From: Acetobacterium sp965140355
GTDB lineage: Bacteria; Bacillota; Clostridia; Eubacteriales; Eubacteriaceae
Assembly: GCA_965140355.1 (NCBI GenBank)
Contig: OZ223194.1
Location: 1,302,001 to 1,366,000 of the forward strand
Reading direction: 5' to 3'
DNA length: 64,000 nucleotides
A model generated the notes under the pieces. That model was given only the letters and a program-made list of their open reading frames with translations, was not told the DNA's origin and did no database searches. Made by a program: the position numbers and the translations under genes. Positions 1 to 6,662 of this stretch are shown here, in pieces. The number at the start of each line of letters is the position of its first letter. Position 1 is the first letter of the stretch.

Positions 1-481
1 TATCAAGAACTTCACCTGAATACGAACAAAAGATGGTTGGAATACAAAGGGTAGAACCTTTTATAAAAGCATAGGATGTCGGGTCCCAAGCGGTATAACC
101 ACGCGCTTCAAAAGTTGCCCGTAATCCACCGGACGGAAAAGAAGAGGCATCCGGTTCACCTTTGATCAGTTCTTTACCGGAAAATTCCATAATGACTTTT
201 CCATCATCAGTTGGACTGATAAAAGAATCATGTTTTTCAGCAGTGATACCAGTCATTGGTTGGAACCAATGGGTGTAATGAGTCGCACCCATTTCAAGAG
301 CCCAGTCTTTCATGGCATTAGCCACGACTTCAGCAACATTTTCTTCCAGAGGTAAATCCTCTTTCATTGTTTTTAACAGCGAAGCGTAAATATGTTTTGG
401 CAAACGCTTGCGCATGACACCAGAGTTAAAAACTTTTGATCCGAAAATTTCGGATACATTTTCAGTTACATTATTTGGCAC
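1..481 (-). CDS. glnN: Glutamine synthetase type III, N-terminal part (runs off the window)
   Basis: This would make glutamine from glutamate, ammonia and ATP in the cytoplasm. The 160 visible codons begin MPNNVTENVSEIFGS and contain FEARGYTAWDPTSYAF, a stretch typical of the large type III (GlnN) synthetases; the catalytic domain lies beyond base 1. The start is GTG at 481, reading leftwards, chosen because AGGAGG (complement of 490-495) lies eight bases upstream. The gene has its own strong promoter and a terminator-containing leader (704-824), so it is probably controlled by antitermination. A second synthetase of type I lies divergently at 1737. Assignment to the family is firm; the length and integrity of the rest cannot be judged. 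Confidence 0.9.
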   Translation of the reverse strand, partial: MPNNVTENVSEIFGSKVFNSGVMRKRLPKHIYASLLKTMKEDLPLEENVAEVVANAMKDWALEMGATHYTHWFQPMTGITAEKHDSFISPTDDGKVIMEFSGKELIKGEPDASSFPSGGLRATFEARGYTAWDPTSYAFIKGSTLCIPTIFCSYSGEVLD

Positions 482-626
482 GTGTGTGTCCTCCTATAAT
501 ATTATTTGTATAATTATAACATACTTGTCACCATTGTCAGATATGTTACAATAAAAGCTGATAAAAATCAAACAAAAGGTAAGGTTAAAAAAATGACAGT
601 ATTTCTTTTATTTGATAAACGACTGA

Positions 627-657
627 CTTTCAGACTAACGAATTTTTAGTTTGAAAG
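627..657. repeat. 12-bp inverted repeat in the glnN leader
   Basis: CTTTCAGACTAA (627-638) pairs with TTAGTTTGAAAG (646-657) around a seven-base loop, with one G-T wobble. No T-run follows on either strand, so it is not an intrinsic terminator. It lies between the glnN attenuator and the glnN start, so it may be an RNA structure of the leader or a protein-binding palindrome. The rest of 482-1025 holds only the two divergent promoters, the attenuator and a poorly supported 30-codon frame at 699. Confidence 0.45.
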
Positions 658-703
658 ATGGATAATCGCTTTTCATGCCCTAAAAAGGGGGGATAAAAAT
701 GAG

Positions 704-758
704 TAAAAAAAAAGTGCCTCAGAAAGTAGTTAATTCACTTTCAAAGCACCATTGCTAT
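704..758 (-). terminator. Attenuator in the glnN leader with ANTAR-type hexaloop
   Basis: The minus-strand RNA can form a stem between GTGCTTTGAAAG and CTTTCTGAGGCAC (about 714-749) followed by nine U (705-713), an intrinsic terminator roughly 40 bases after the predicted transcription start and more than 200 bases before the gene. Just before it, AGC-AATGGT-GCT (745-756) can form a hairpin with a six-base loop having A at position 1 and G at position 4, the pattern of known ANTAR protein targets. This hairpin uses bases of the terminator's left arm, so the two are mutually exclusive. The equivalent loop AATGGC is found in the glnA leader. Confidence 0.65.
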
Positions 759-795
759 CATCACTTTCGTGGCAGTTATATTATTATTTAAACTC

Positions 796-824
796 ATTAT
801 AGACGAATAAAAGTGTATTGTAAA
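796..824 (-). promoter_or_regulatory. SigA-type promoter of glnN
   Basis: On the minus strand TTTACA (complement of 819-824) and a perfect TATAAT (complement of 796-801) are separated by exactly 17 bases. Transcription would start near 788 and run through the terminator at 704-750 into glnN. It is back to back with the + strand promoter at 885-913. Confidence 0.8.
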
Positions 825-884
825 GAAAAATTTATAACAAATTTGATGTAATGGTTATCATTTTATTAAGAAAACCGGTAATGA

Positions 885-913
885 TTTACAAAAACAGATG
901 CCTCATATATAAT
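885..913 (+). promoter_or_regulatory. SigA-type promoter of the small gene at 1026
   Basis: TTTACA (885-890) and a perfect TATAAT (908-913) are separated by 17 bases. The predicted start near 920 gives a leader of about 105 bases. It diverges from the glnN promoter with about 60 bases between the two -35 boxes, so one regulator could act on both. Confidence 0.75.
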
Positions 914-1025
914 ATGAAGAGATTACACCATAATTATTAAAGCGCTTTATTTATAATTTTTTTAAGCAGTCTACTAACGTCGGACAAGTGGGATAATCAT
1001 ATAGTGATGAAAGGATTGAAAAAAC

Positions 1026-1253
1026 ATGAGTATTGAATTTAAAATTGATGAAGAGAAACATATTAAGGTATTGGATGCGCTTCTGGGCGATGCTGATTTA
1101 ATGATGGCGCTGAATGCGGCTGAGGACTTTGAAGCCGGTTACCGACTGGTAGCGGAAAGAGTGCCGGGATTAAGTCTGGAAGAGTTTGCGAGTTCGATGG
1201 AGATTCTAAGACAAGTCATTATGGCACAAGCGGAAAAAGGCCAGGTTCAATAA
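1026..1253 (+). CDS. Small unknown protein, possibly Nif11-like
   Basis: A 75-residue, acidic and probably all-helical protein. The start ATG follows AAAGG (1011-1015), and the gene has its own strong promoter at 885-913, so it is very likely expressed. The pattern of a helix ending in LLGDADLMMALNAAEDFE, then a conserved-looking turn PGLSLEEF and a last helix, resembles Nif11/nitrile-hydratase-leader-like small domains, but there is no double-glycine cleavage site and no modifying enzyme nearby. The setting between two glutamine synthetase genes suggests a nitrogen-linked role, which is inference only. No function is assigned. Confidence 0.6.
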   Translation: MSIEFKIDEEKHIKVLDALLGDADLMMALNAAEDFEAGYRLVAERVPGLSLEEFASSMEILRQVIMAQAEKGQVQ

Positions 1254-1358
1254 ACGGAGTGACCCAAAACGGCTGGATAAAATCGTTTAAACAGTTGGCT
1301 TAAGAGAGGGTATTCAAAAAATTGAAAACCTTGTCAGGAAAAATAAAGTAAAAATGAA

Positions 1359-1387
1359 TTGAAACCATAGCTGAAATATGTTTTAAT
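1359..1387 (+). promoter_or_regulatory. Candidate promoter of glnA
   Basis: TTGAAA (1359-1364), a 17-base spacer and TTTAAT (1382-1387). It is the best-spaced candidate upstream of the attenuator at 1449-1520 and would give a leader of about 340 bases before glnA. Confidence 0.45.
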
Positions 1388-1448
1388 AATAGAACTAACT
1401 TTGTTTTAAAGTACATTGTATACAAAAAGAGAATAATGACTGATTACT

Positions 1449-1520
1449 AAGAACAATGGCGTTCGATCTTTCGAAAATTTACATAATTTCAGAGAGTTTG
1501 TTTGTCATGTTCTTTTTTTA
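1449..1520 (+). terminator. Attenuator in the glnA leader with ANTAR-type hexaloop
   Basis: GAAC-AATGGC-GTTC (1451-1464) forms a hairpin with a six-base loop carrying A at position 1 and G at position 4. The same left arm, AAGAACAATG (1449-1458), can instead pair with CATGTTCTT (1506-1514, one bulge), which is followed by a run of T to 1519, an intrinsic terminator. A further hairpin (about 1468-1495) fits in the loop. Formation of the hexaloop hairpin would block the terminator, as expected for an ANTAR antitermination leader. A 71-codon open frame across this region (1456-1671) lacks a ribosome site and is rejected as a gene. No other signal was recognised in 1521-1736. Confidence 0.6.
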
Positions 1521-1736
1521 TAACAATTTTTATAACAATTATTTTATTTTCCAAAGATATTTTGGGATGAGAAGGGCTATAAACAAAAAGGTAACAATAG
1601 GGATTTCTTTAATGTTAATTCAACTCAATAATAAGAATAACCATAATAGATCATGGTTGTTTTATACATAACTGAGCGCAAAGCTCGAAAAGTTTAAGCG
1701 TTACCGGAAATAGCAGCAAATAAATGGAGGTATAAA

Positions 1737-3065
1737 ATGAGCTTAGCGAAAAATATAATTGAAGCGATGAAATTTATTGAAGTGAATGATGTCAAATTCA
1801 TCCGTCTTCAGTTTTGTGATCTCTTTGGACAAAATCGGAATATTGCCATTACCGCAATGCAAATGGAACGGGCCCTGGCAAGTGGTATTCCTTTTGACGC
1901 GTCGTTGGTGGTGGGATTTTCAGAATCACACGATACAGATTTGGTATTATGTCCGGACATCAGCACGATTCAGCTTTTGCCTTGGCGACCACAACAAGGT
2001 AAAGTGGCTAGAATTATCTGTGACATAAAATATCCGAATGGCGATATTTTCGAATCGGATAGTCGTTTTATATTAAAGGAAATGATTAAACGGGCGGAAA
2101 GGTTAGGGTATCAGTTCAGCACCAGTGCAGAATGTGAATTTTACCTTTTTAAGCAGGATGAAAATGGTGATCCAACGACCATTCCGACTGATCAAGCGGG
2201 CTACTTTGATTTAGCGCCGTATGATCGTGGCGAAAATACCCGACGCGAAATTTGTCTGACCCTCGAAGATATGGGTTTTGAAATTGAGAGCTCGCGTCAT
2301 GAAGCGGGGCGGGGACAACATGAAATTGATTTTAAATGTGATGATGCTTTAAGTTCAGCAGATAAAATCATGACCTTTAAAACTGTTGTAAAAACAGTGG
2401 CTCAGAGAAATGGGGTTCACGCCTCATTTTTACCAAAACCGCTGATCGATGAACCCGGAAGCGGTATGCACATTCGTGTTTCTTTATCGAAAGATGGCGA
2501 GGATATTTTAGCAAATAATAATGGTACCTTAGGGATTGAAGCGAAACAATTTATGGCTGGCGTACTGACTCATATCAAAGGGGTGACCGCGATTGCCAAT
2601 CCTTTAGTTAACAGTTATAAACGCTTAACCGGCGGGCAGGAAGCGCCACACCGTATTGGTTGGGGATTTGGCAATCGGGCGTCATTAATCCGAATACCGA
2701 TTGAATCAAATGAATTTGGTCGCTTTGAACTGCGGGGCCCTGATCCAACCTGTAATCCATACTTGACGTTTGCACTTATTTTGGCCGCTGGTCTTGAAGG
2801 GATCGAAAAGCAACTGGTTTTAATGGACGAATGGGAACCGGAAGTTGAAAAATCATCGAGAGCAGGAACGCCAGTTGAACAAGGGCAGGAATTGCCGATG
2901 ACGCTTAAAGAAGCTTTAGACGAAATGAAAGCTGATACGATGATAAGTTCCGTGTTGGGTGAAAATCTGGCTCAAAAATACATTGAGATGAAAACCGCTG
3001 AATGGATGGACTATATTAAAACGGTGCACCCTTGGGAAATTGATCGCTACCTCTTAACTTATTAA
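1737..3065 (+). CDS. glnA: Glutamine synthetase type I
   Basis: A 442-residue glutamine synthetase of the short GSI-alpha kind: an N-terminal beta-grasp domain (about 15-100) and a C-terminal catalytic domain (about 105-442). Visible signature stretches are AECEFYLF (metal-binding glutamates), GQHEIDF, the SGMHIRVSL ammonia/glutamate site, NSYKRL and RIPIESNEFGRFELRGPDPTCNPYL. The length of about 440 residues and lack of the extra loop and adenylylation tyrosine of the GSI-beta enzymes suggest feedback inhibition, not adenylylation. GGAGG lies seven bases before the ATG. The gene is preceded by an antitermination leader (1449-1520) and followed, 36 bases on, by an ANTAR regulator, the same pairing as the glnA-nitR order of clostridia. 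Confidence 0.95.
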   Translation: MSLAKNIIEAMKFIEVNDVKFIRLQFCDLFGQNRNIAITAMQMERALASGIPFDASLVVGFSESHDTDLVLCPDISTIQLLPWRPQQGKVARIICDIKYPNGDIFESDSRFILKEMIKRAERLGYQFSTSAECEFYLFKQDENGDPTTIPTDQAGYFDLAPYDRGENTRREICLTLEDMGFEIESSRHEAGRGQHEIDFKCDDALSSADKIMTFKTVVKTVAQRNGVHASFLPKPLIDEPGSGMHIRVSLSKDGEDILANNNGTLGIEAKQFMAGVLTHIKGVTAIANPLVNSYKRLTGGQEAPHRIGWGFGNRASLIRIPIESNEFGRFELRGPDPTCNPYLTFALILAAGLEGIEKQLVLMDEWEPEVEKSSRAGTPVEQGQELPMTLKEALDEMKADTMISSVLGENLAQKYIEMKTAEWMDYIKTVHPWEIDRYLLTY

Positions 3066-3101
3066 ATTTCTGGATACTAATAAAGGCAGGAGGTGAAGGG
3101 G

Positions 3102-3674
3102 ATGAGCAGCGTATTATTGGTATGTAAACAGAATGACGTTATTCGTGGGTTGGCTGATATTTTACGTCCGATGAATTTTCAATTAATTGACTCGGCAACT
3201 TCAGCAGCAGAAGGCCGGCGAAGACTTCAGGAAATTGAATATGATCTGGTGATCGTGAACACCCCTTTAGGTGATGAATTTGGGGTCGATTTTGCCGTTG
3301 ACATTTTAGAAACGTTTATGGTTGGCGTTATTTTGATTGTCAAGAGTGAGTTGGTTGATCATGTCGAGGAAAAATTAGTTGATACCGCTGCTTTTGTGGT
3401 GCCTAAACCCCTAAACCGTCAGCTACTCGTTCAAAATGTTCGTTTTGTGTGTCAGTCCCGAGAAAAAATACAGCGATTACAAAGTCAAAATCAGGCCTTA
3501 AAAGCCAAAATTGATGATTTGGGGATCGTTTATCGCGGAAAACTTTTTTTAATGGGGCATCTTGATATGACTGAAGACCAAGCCCATCGCTATATCCAAA
3601 AAAAGGCGATGGATATGCGAACATCACCTCGCAAGGTGGCGGAACAAATCATTAAAACATATGATAAAAAATAG
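3102..3674 (+). CDS. ANTAR-domain transcription antiterminator with pseudo-receiver (NitR-like)
   Basis: A 190-residue regulator: receiver-like fold (about 1-115), coiled coil (about 120-140) and C-terminal ANTAR RNA-binding domain (about 140-190, with LMGHLDMTEDQAHRYIQKKA and a final AEQII helix). ANTAR proteins bind paired hexaloop hairpins in leader RNA and prevent termination. The receiver lacks the usual acidic pair (LLVCKQND) and has Asn where the phosphorylated Asp is expected (DLVIVNTPLG), so control by phosphorylation is unlikely; the conserved Lys (VVPKPL) remains. Start ATG at 3102 is preferred over GTG at 3093 because AGGAGG (3088-3093) is eight bases before it. Its likely targets are the glnA and glnN leaders. 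Confidence 0.88.
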   Translation: MSSVLLVCKQNDVIRGLADILRPMNFQLIDSATSAAEGRRRLQEIEYDLVIVNTPLGDEFGVDFAVDILETFMVGVILIVKSELVDHVEEKLVDTAAFVVPKPLNRQLLVQNVRFVCQSREKIQRLQSQNQALKAKIDDLGIVYRGKLFLMGHLDMTEDQAHRYIQKKAMDMRTSPRKVAEQIIKTYDKK

Positions 3675-3706
3675 ATCTGAGCGCCGGGATAAAATGTCTT
3701 TAAATA

Positions 3707-3747
3707 AAGCTTCATAATAAGATAAATGCTTGTTATGGAGCTTTTTA
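3707..3747 (+). terminator. Intrinsic terminator after the ANTAR gene
   Basis: AAGCTTCATAATAAG (3707-3721) pairs with CTTGTTATGGAGCTT (3729-3743) over 15 positions with two G-T wobbles, followed by a T run. It closes the glnA transcript. The remainder of 3675-4018 holds the purA promoter and leader. Confidence 0.85.
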
Positions 3748-3871
3748 CATGATAAGCTTTAAAGAGTTGGTAAAATGATTTTGTTTTTCAACGGAAATGG
3801 CAAAATAAAAAAATGTAAACAATATCATTGAAAAAAATAAAAATAGTTCGAACAAAATACCTAGTTTATGT

Positions 3872-4018
3872 TATAATGCTGTGGGAAAAAATGATCCCAT
3901 AAATCGTTAGAGATGCTTGTAAGTGGTGATTGACCGCTAAACTCTGGCAAAAATGGAGCTAATCCGGGTTTTGCAGGTGGAGTTAATGGTCTGAGGTTGA
4001 TGGAAGGAATGAGAGTAA
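3872..4018 (+). promoter_or_regulatory. purA promoter -10 and structured leader RNA
   Basis: A perfect TATAAT (3872-3877) with no good -35 is followed by about 135 bases rich in pairing: TGGGA/TCCCA just after the start (3882-3899), AGTGGT/ACCGCT (3922-3927/3933-3938), and ACTC plus GCAAAA (3941-3944, 3947-3952) closing on TTTTGC plus GAGT (3969-3974, 3980-3983). The end carries the ribosome site GGAAGGA. There is no terminator, so any control would act on translation or stability. I could not match it to a known riboswitch class. A partial likeness to the fluoride aptamer (GCTAAT after a short stem) was not good enough to call. Confidence 0.4.
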
Positions 4019-5287
4019 ATGTCGATTTCTGTATTAGTTGGCGCCCAATGGGGCGATGAAGGCAAAGGCAAAATGGTGGATTATTTCGCCCAGCAGTCTG
4101 ATTTAATTGTTCGGTTTCAGGGAGGCGACAACGCAGGTCATACGGTTATAAATGATTATGGCGTTTTCAAACTTCATTTAATTCCTTGTGGGGTGTTTAA
4201 CAAAGACTGCCAATGTTTAATTGGAACGGGTCTAGTCGTTAACCCAGATGTTTTATTTGAAGAAATGCAACAAATCGTTGAAGCAAAATTAAGCCTGGCA
4301 GGACTTAAAATATCGGCTAAAGCTCATATACTCATGCCTTATCATCAAAAATTGGATGAACTTATGGAAGCCAGCGGAGGAATTGGAACGACTAAGCGTG
4401 GTATCGGCCAAGCTTATGCCTACAAGGCAATGCGTAAAAGTTTGCGTTTCGAAGATTTGTTAAATCTCGAAAATGCCAAAAAGAAATTGGAAAATATTGT
4501 TCCTGTTGTTAATGATCAAATGGCTTCATATCAAATAGAACCATATACAGTAGAAAGTCTTTTTGAAAAATGTCAGGCGTGGGCAAAAACTTTTGCCGAT
4601 ATGATCGTTAATCCGGTTGCTTATTTACATGAGCAGATTGATGCTGATAAAAATATTCTTTTTGAAGGTCAATTGGGAGCGATGAAAGATATTGATTTAG
4701 GAATTTTTCCTTATGTTACTTCATCGAATCCGATTGCTGCTTATGCCGCAGTAAGTGGTGGTTTCCCGGCTAAAAAAATAGATAAGGTGATTGGGGTAGC
4801 GAAAGCTTTTTCCAGTGCTGTCGGAGCGGGCCCTTTTCCAACCGAAGAATTTGGCGGAACTATTGACATACTAAGGGGAACCGGAGAAAAGCCCGACGAT
4901 GAATTTGGGGCCAGAACTGGTCGCTCCCGCCGTTTAGGGTGGATCGACATTCCAGTCTTAAAATATACGCATGCGATCAACGGTTACGACGAGTTGGCAT
5001 TATGCAAAATTGACAAATTAGATGATTTGCCGGAAATTAAAATCTGTGTTGATTATAAATTAGATGGGAAATTAATTAAAGAATTTCCCGATACTGAAGA
5101 CTTGGAGAAAGTCGAACCGGTATATATAACATTACCGGGATGGTTGAGTGATACAACAAAAATTCGTCGCTTAGATGATTTACCAGATAACGCAAAAAAA
5201 TACATTAAAACAATTGAAGACTTGGTAGGAACGACCGTTGCTTACGTTGGGGTTGGTCCAGACCGAGAGGACTTAGCAATTCGATAA
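4019..5287 (+). CDS. purA: Adenylosuccinate synthetase
   Basis: A 422-residue enzyme that joins IMP and aspartate with GTP to make adenylosuccinate, the first committed step to AMP. The N-terminal signature VGAQWGDEGKGK with the catalytic Asp, the GDNAGHTV loop with the catalytic His, GTTKRGIGQAYAYKAMR, and the C-terminal GARTGRSRRLGWIDI (substrate loop) are intact. Length is normal. The ATG at 4019 follows AAGGA by about ten bases. The gene is a single transcription unit with its own leader and a strong terminator at 5303. Confidence 0.96.
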   Translation: MSISVLVGAQWGDEGKGKMVDYFAQQSDLIVRFQGGDNAGHTVINDYGVFKLHLIPCGVFNKDCQCLIGTGLVVNPDVLFEEMQQIVEAKLSLAGLKISAKAHILMPYHQKLDELMEASGGIGTTKRGIGQAYAYKAMRKSLRFEDLLNLENAKKKLENIVPVVNDQMASYQIEPYTVESLFEKCQAWAKTFADMIVNPVAYLHEQIDADKNILFEGQLGAMKDIDLGIFPYVTSSNPIAAYAAVSGGFPAKKIDKVIGVAKAFSSAVGAGPFPTEEFGGTIDILRGTGEKPDDEFGARTGRSRRLGWIDIPVLKYTHAINGYDELALCKIDKLDDLPEIKICVDYKLDGKLIKEFPDTEDLEKVEPVYITLPGWLSDTTKIRRLDDLPDNAKKYIKTIEDLVGTTVAYVGVGPDREDLAIR

Positions 5288-5302
5288 ATGTGCTAAATTG
5301 AG

Positions 5303-5333
5303 ATACCTGGTTGCGTGCAATCAGGTATTTTTT
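5303..5333 (+). terminator. Intrinsic terminator after purA
   Basis: ATACCTGGTTGC (5303-5314) pairs with GCAATCAGGTAT (5317-5328) with one G-T wobble, followed by TTTTT to 5333. Confidence 0.88.
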
Positions 5334-5415
5334 GAAAATAGTCGGGGATTAAGTTACGCTGTGTGAGTTTCGCTATTAATATACTAATATACATTAAACA
5401 ATTTTTACACTGTAC

Positions 5416-5470
5416 GACGAACAGGTTAACGCCTGTTCGTCTCCATATACAAAATTTTTTGGATATGGAG
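5416..5470 (+). promoter_or_regulatory. Two tandem hairpins in the carA leader
   Basis: GACGAACAGG (5416-5425) pairs perfectly with CCTGTTCGTC (5432-5441) around a six-base loop. It is followed directly by TCCATAT (5442-5448) pairing with ATATGGA (5463-5469), whose loop contains six T. The position 75 bases upstream of carA suggests a regulatory leader, but neither a PyrR-binding loop nor an ArgR box was recognised and there is no T-run after the second stem. Confidence 0.4.
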
Positions 5471-5543
5471 CGTGAAACAATCAACGATGGAGTTTTGAAG
5501 TTGCTATTAAATTAAAGAAACTAAAATAATACGGAGGTAGAGA

Positions 5544-6662
5544 ATGTCTTATTACAAACGAGATAAAAGAGCCTGGCTAGTGCTGTCGGATGGCAGTGTT
5601 TTTGAAGGTTATAACTTTGGGTGCGAAGGTACCACCATTGGCGAAATCGTTTTTACCACAGGAATGACCGGTTACCAGGAAGTGTTGACAGACCCGTCTT
5701 ATTACGGACAGATTGTATTGCAAACTTATCCGTTAATTGGAAATTATGGGATCAACAGTGATGATATGGAATCCGAACGTAGTTGGATTAATGGTTACAT
5801 CACCAAAGAATGGTGTGAAGAACCTTCAAATTTTAGAAATACCCATAATATTAATGAGTTTATGATCGAGCAGGATAAAATTGGGATCTGGGATGTTGAT
5901 ACTCGGGCAATTACGCGGGTCATTCGTGAACATGGAACGATGAATGGGGCGATTACCACTGAAGACATCGAAACGACTAAAGCCGCGCTGATGGAAAAAA
6001 TTCGCGAGTTTAAAATAGTTGATCCAGTACAAGCGGTGACCCGAAAAAACAAAGGCTGGTATTATAGCCAGGTAAACCGGGCCAATCACGTCGCCTTGAT
6101 TGATTATGGCTACAAACATAATATTTTAAGAATGTTATTGCGTTTGGGCTGTAATGTTACGGTGATGCCGGCGAATACAACCATCGATGAAATTCGGATG
6201 TTGAATCCGGACGGTATCATGTTGAGCAACGGACCGGGAGATCCGGCTGAAAATGTTAAAATCATCGAAAATCTTAAAGATTTTATCAAATACGGGAAAC
6301 CTATTTTTGGAATTTGTTTAGGACATCAATTGCTGGCATTGGCCATGGGCGGAGCAACCTATAAATTAAAATATGGACATCGGGGAATGAATCAGCCGGT
6401 CAAAGATCTTACCAGAGACCGTGTTTTTATCACCAGCCAGAATCATGGTTATGCAGTTGTCCCGGAGAGCATTGCTAAAGATGTTGGCAAGGTAACACAT
6501 ATTAACTTAAATGACGGAACCTGTGAAGGGGTTGAATATCCGGATATTCATGCTTTTACGGTGCAGTTTCATCCAGAAGCCAGTGCCGGCCCGAATGATA
6601 CCGGTTATTTATTTGAACAATTTACTGATCTGATGGAAAGGGGGCAACAAGGATGCCTTTAA
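5544..6662 (+). CDS. carA: Carbamoyl-phosphate synthase small subunit
   Basis: A 372-residue glutaminase subunit that passes ammonia to CarB for carbamoyl phosphate, feeding pyrimidine and arginine synthesis. The N-terminal CPSase domain (about 10-150, TTGMTGYQEVLTDPSY) is followed by a class I amidotransferase domain (about 185-365) with SNGPGDP, the nucleophile motif GICLGHQLL and the catalytic His-Glu pair in VQFHPEAS. GGAGG precedes the ATG by seven bases. The last codons overlap carB by ten bases, so translation of the two subunits is coupled. Confidence 0.96.
   Translation: MSYYKRDKRAWLVLSDGSVFEGYNFGCEGTTIGEIVFTTGMTGYQEVLTDPSYYGQIVLQTYPLIGNYGINSDDMESERSWINGYITKEWCEEPSNFRNTHNINEFMIEQDKIGIWDVDTRAITRVIREHGTMNGAITTEDIETTKAALMEKIREFKIVDPVQAVTRKNKGWYYSQVNRANHVALIDYGYKHNILRMLLRLGCNVTVMPANTTIDEIRMLNPDGIMLSNGPGDPAENVKIIENLKDFIKYGKPIFGICLGHQLLALAMGGATYKLKYGHRGMNQPVKDLTRDRVFITSQNHGYAVVPESIAKDVGKVTHINLNDGTCEGVEYPDIHAFTVQFHPEASAGPNDTGYLFEQFTDLMERGQQGCL

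Noticed and set aside
699..791. 30-codon + strand frame with a GGGG-rich upstream sequence
   Set aside because: The same DNA is better explained as the terminator and hexaloop of the glnN leader on the other strand, and there is no + strand promoter before it.
1456..1671. 71-codon open frame in the glnA leader
   Set aside because: No ribosome site, low-complexity composition, and it overlaps the attenuator hairpins; explained as leader RNA.
3922..3983. Fluoride riboswitch in the purA leader
   Set aside because: Only a short GCTAAT-like segment and stem order resemble it; the GGNGATGG core and the ACNCC-type pseudoknot strand are not present, and the gene context does not fit.
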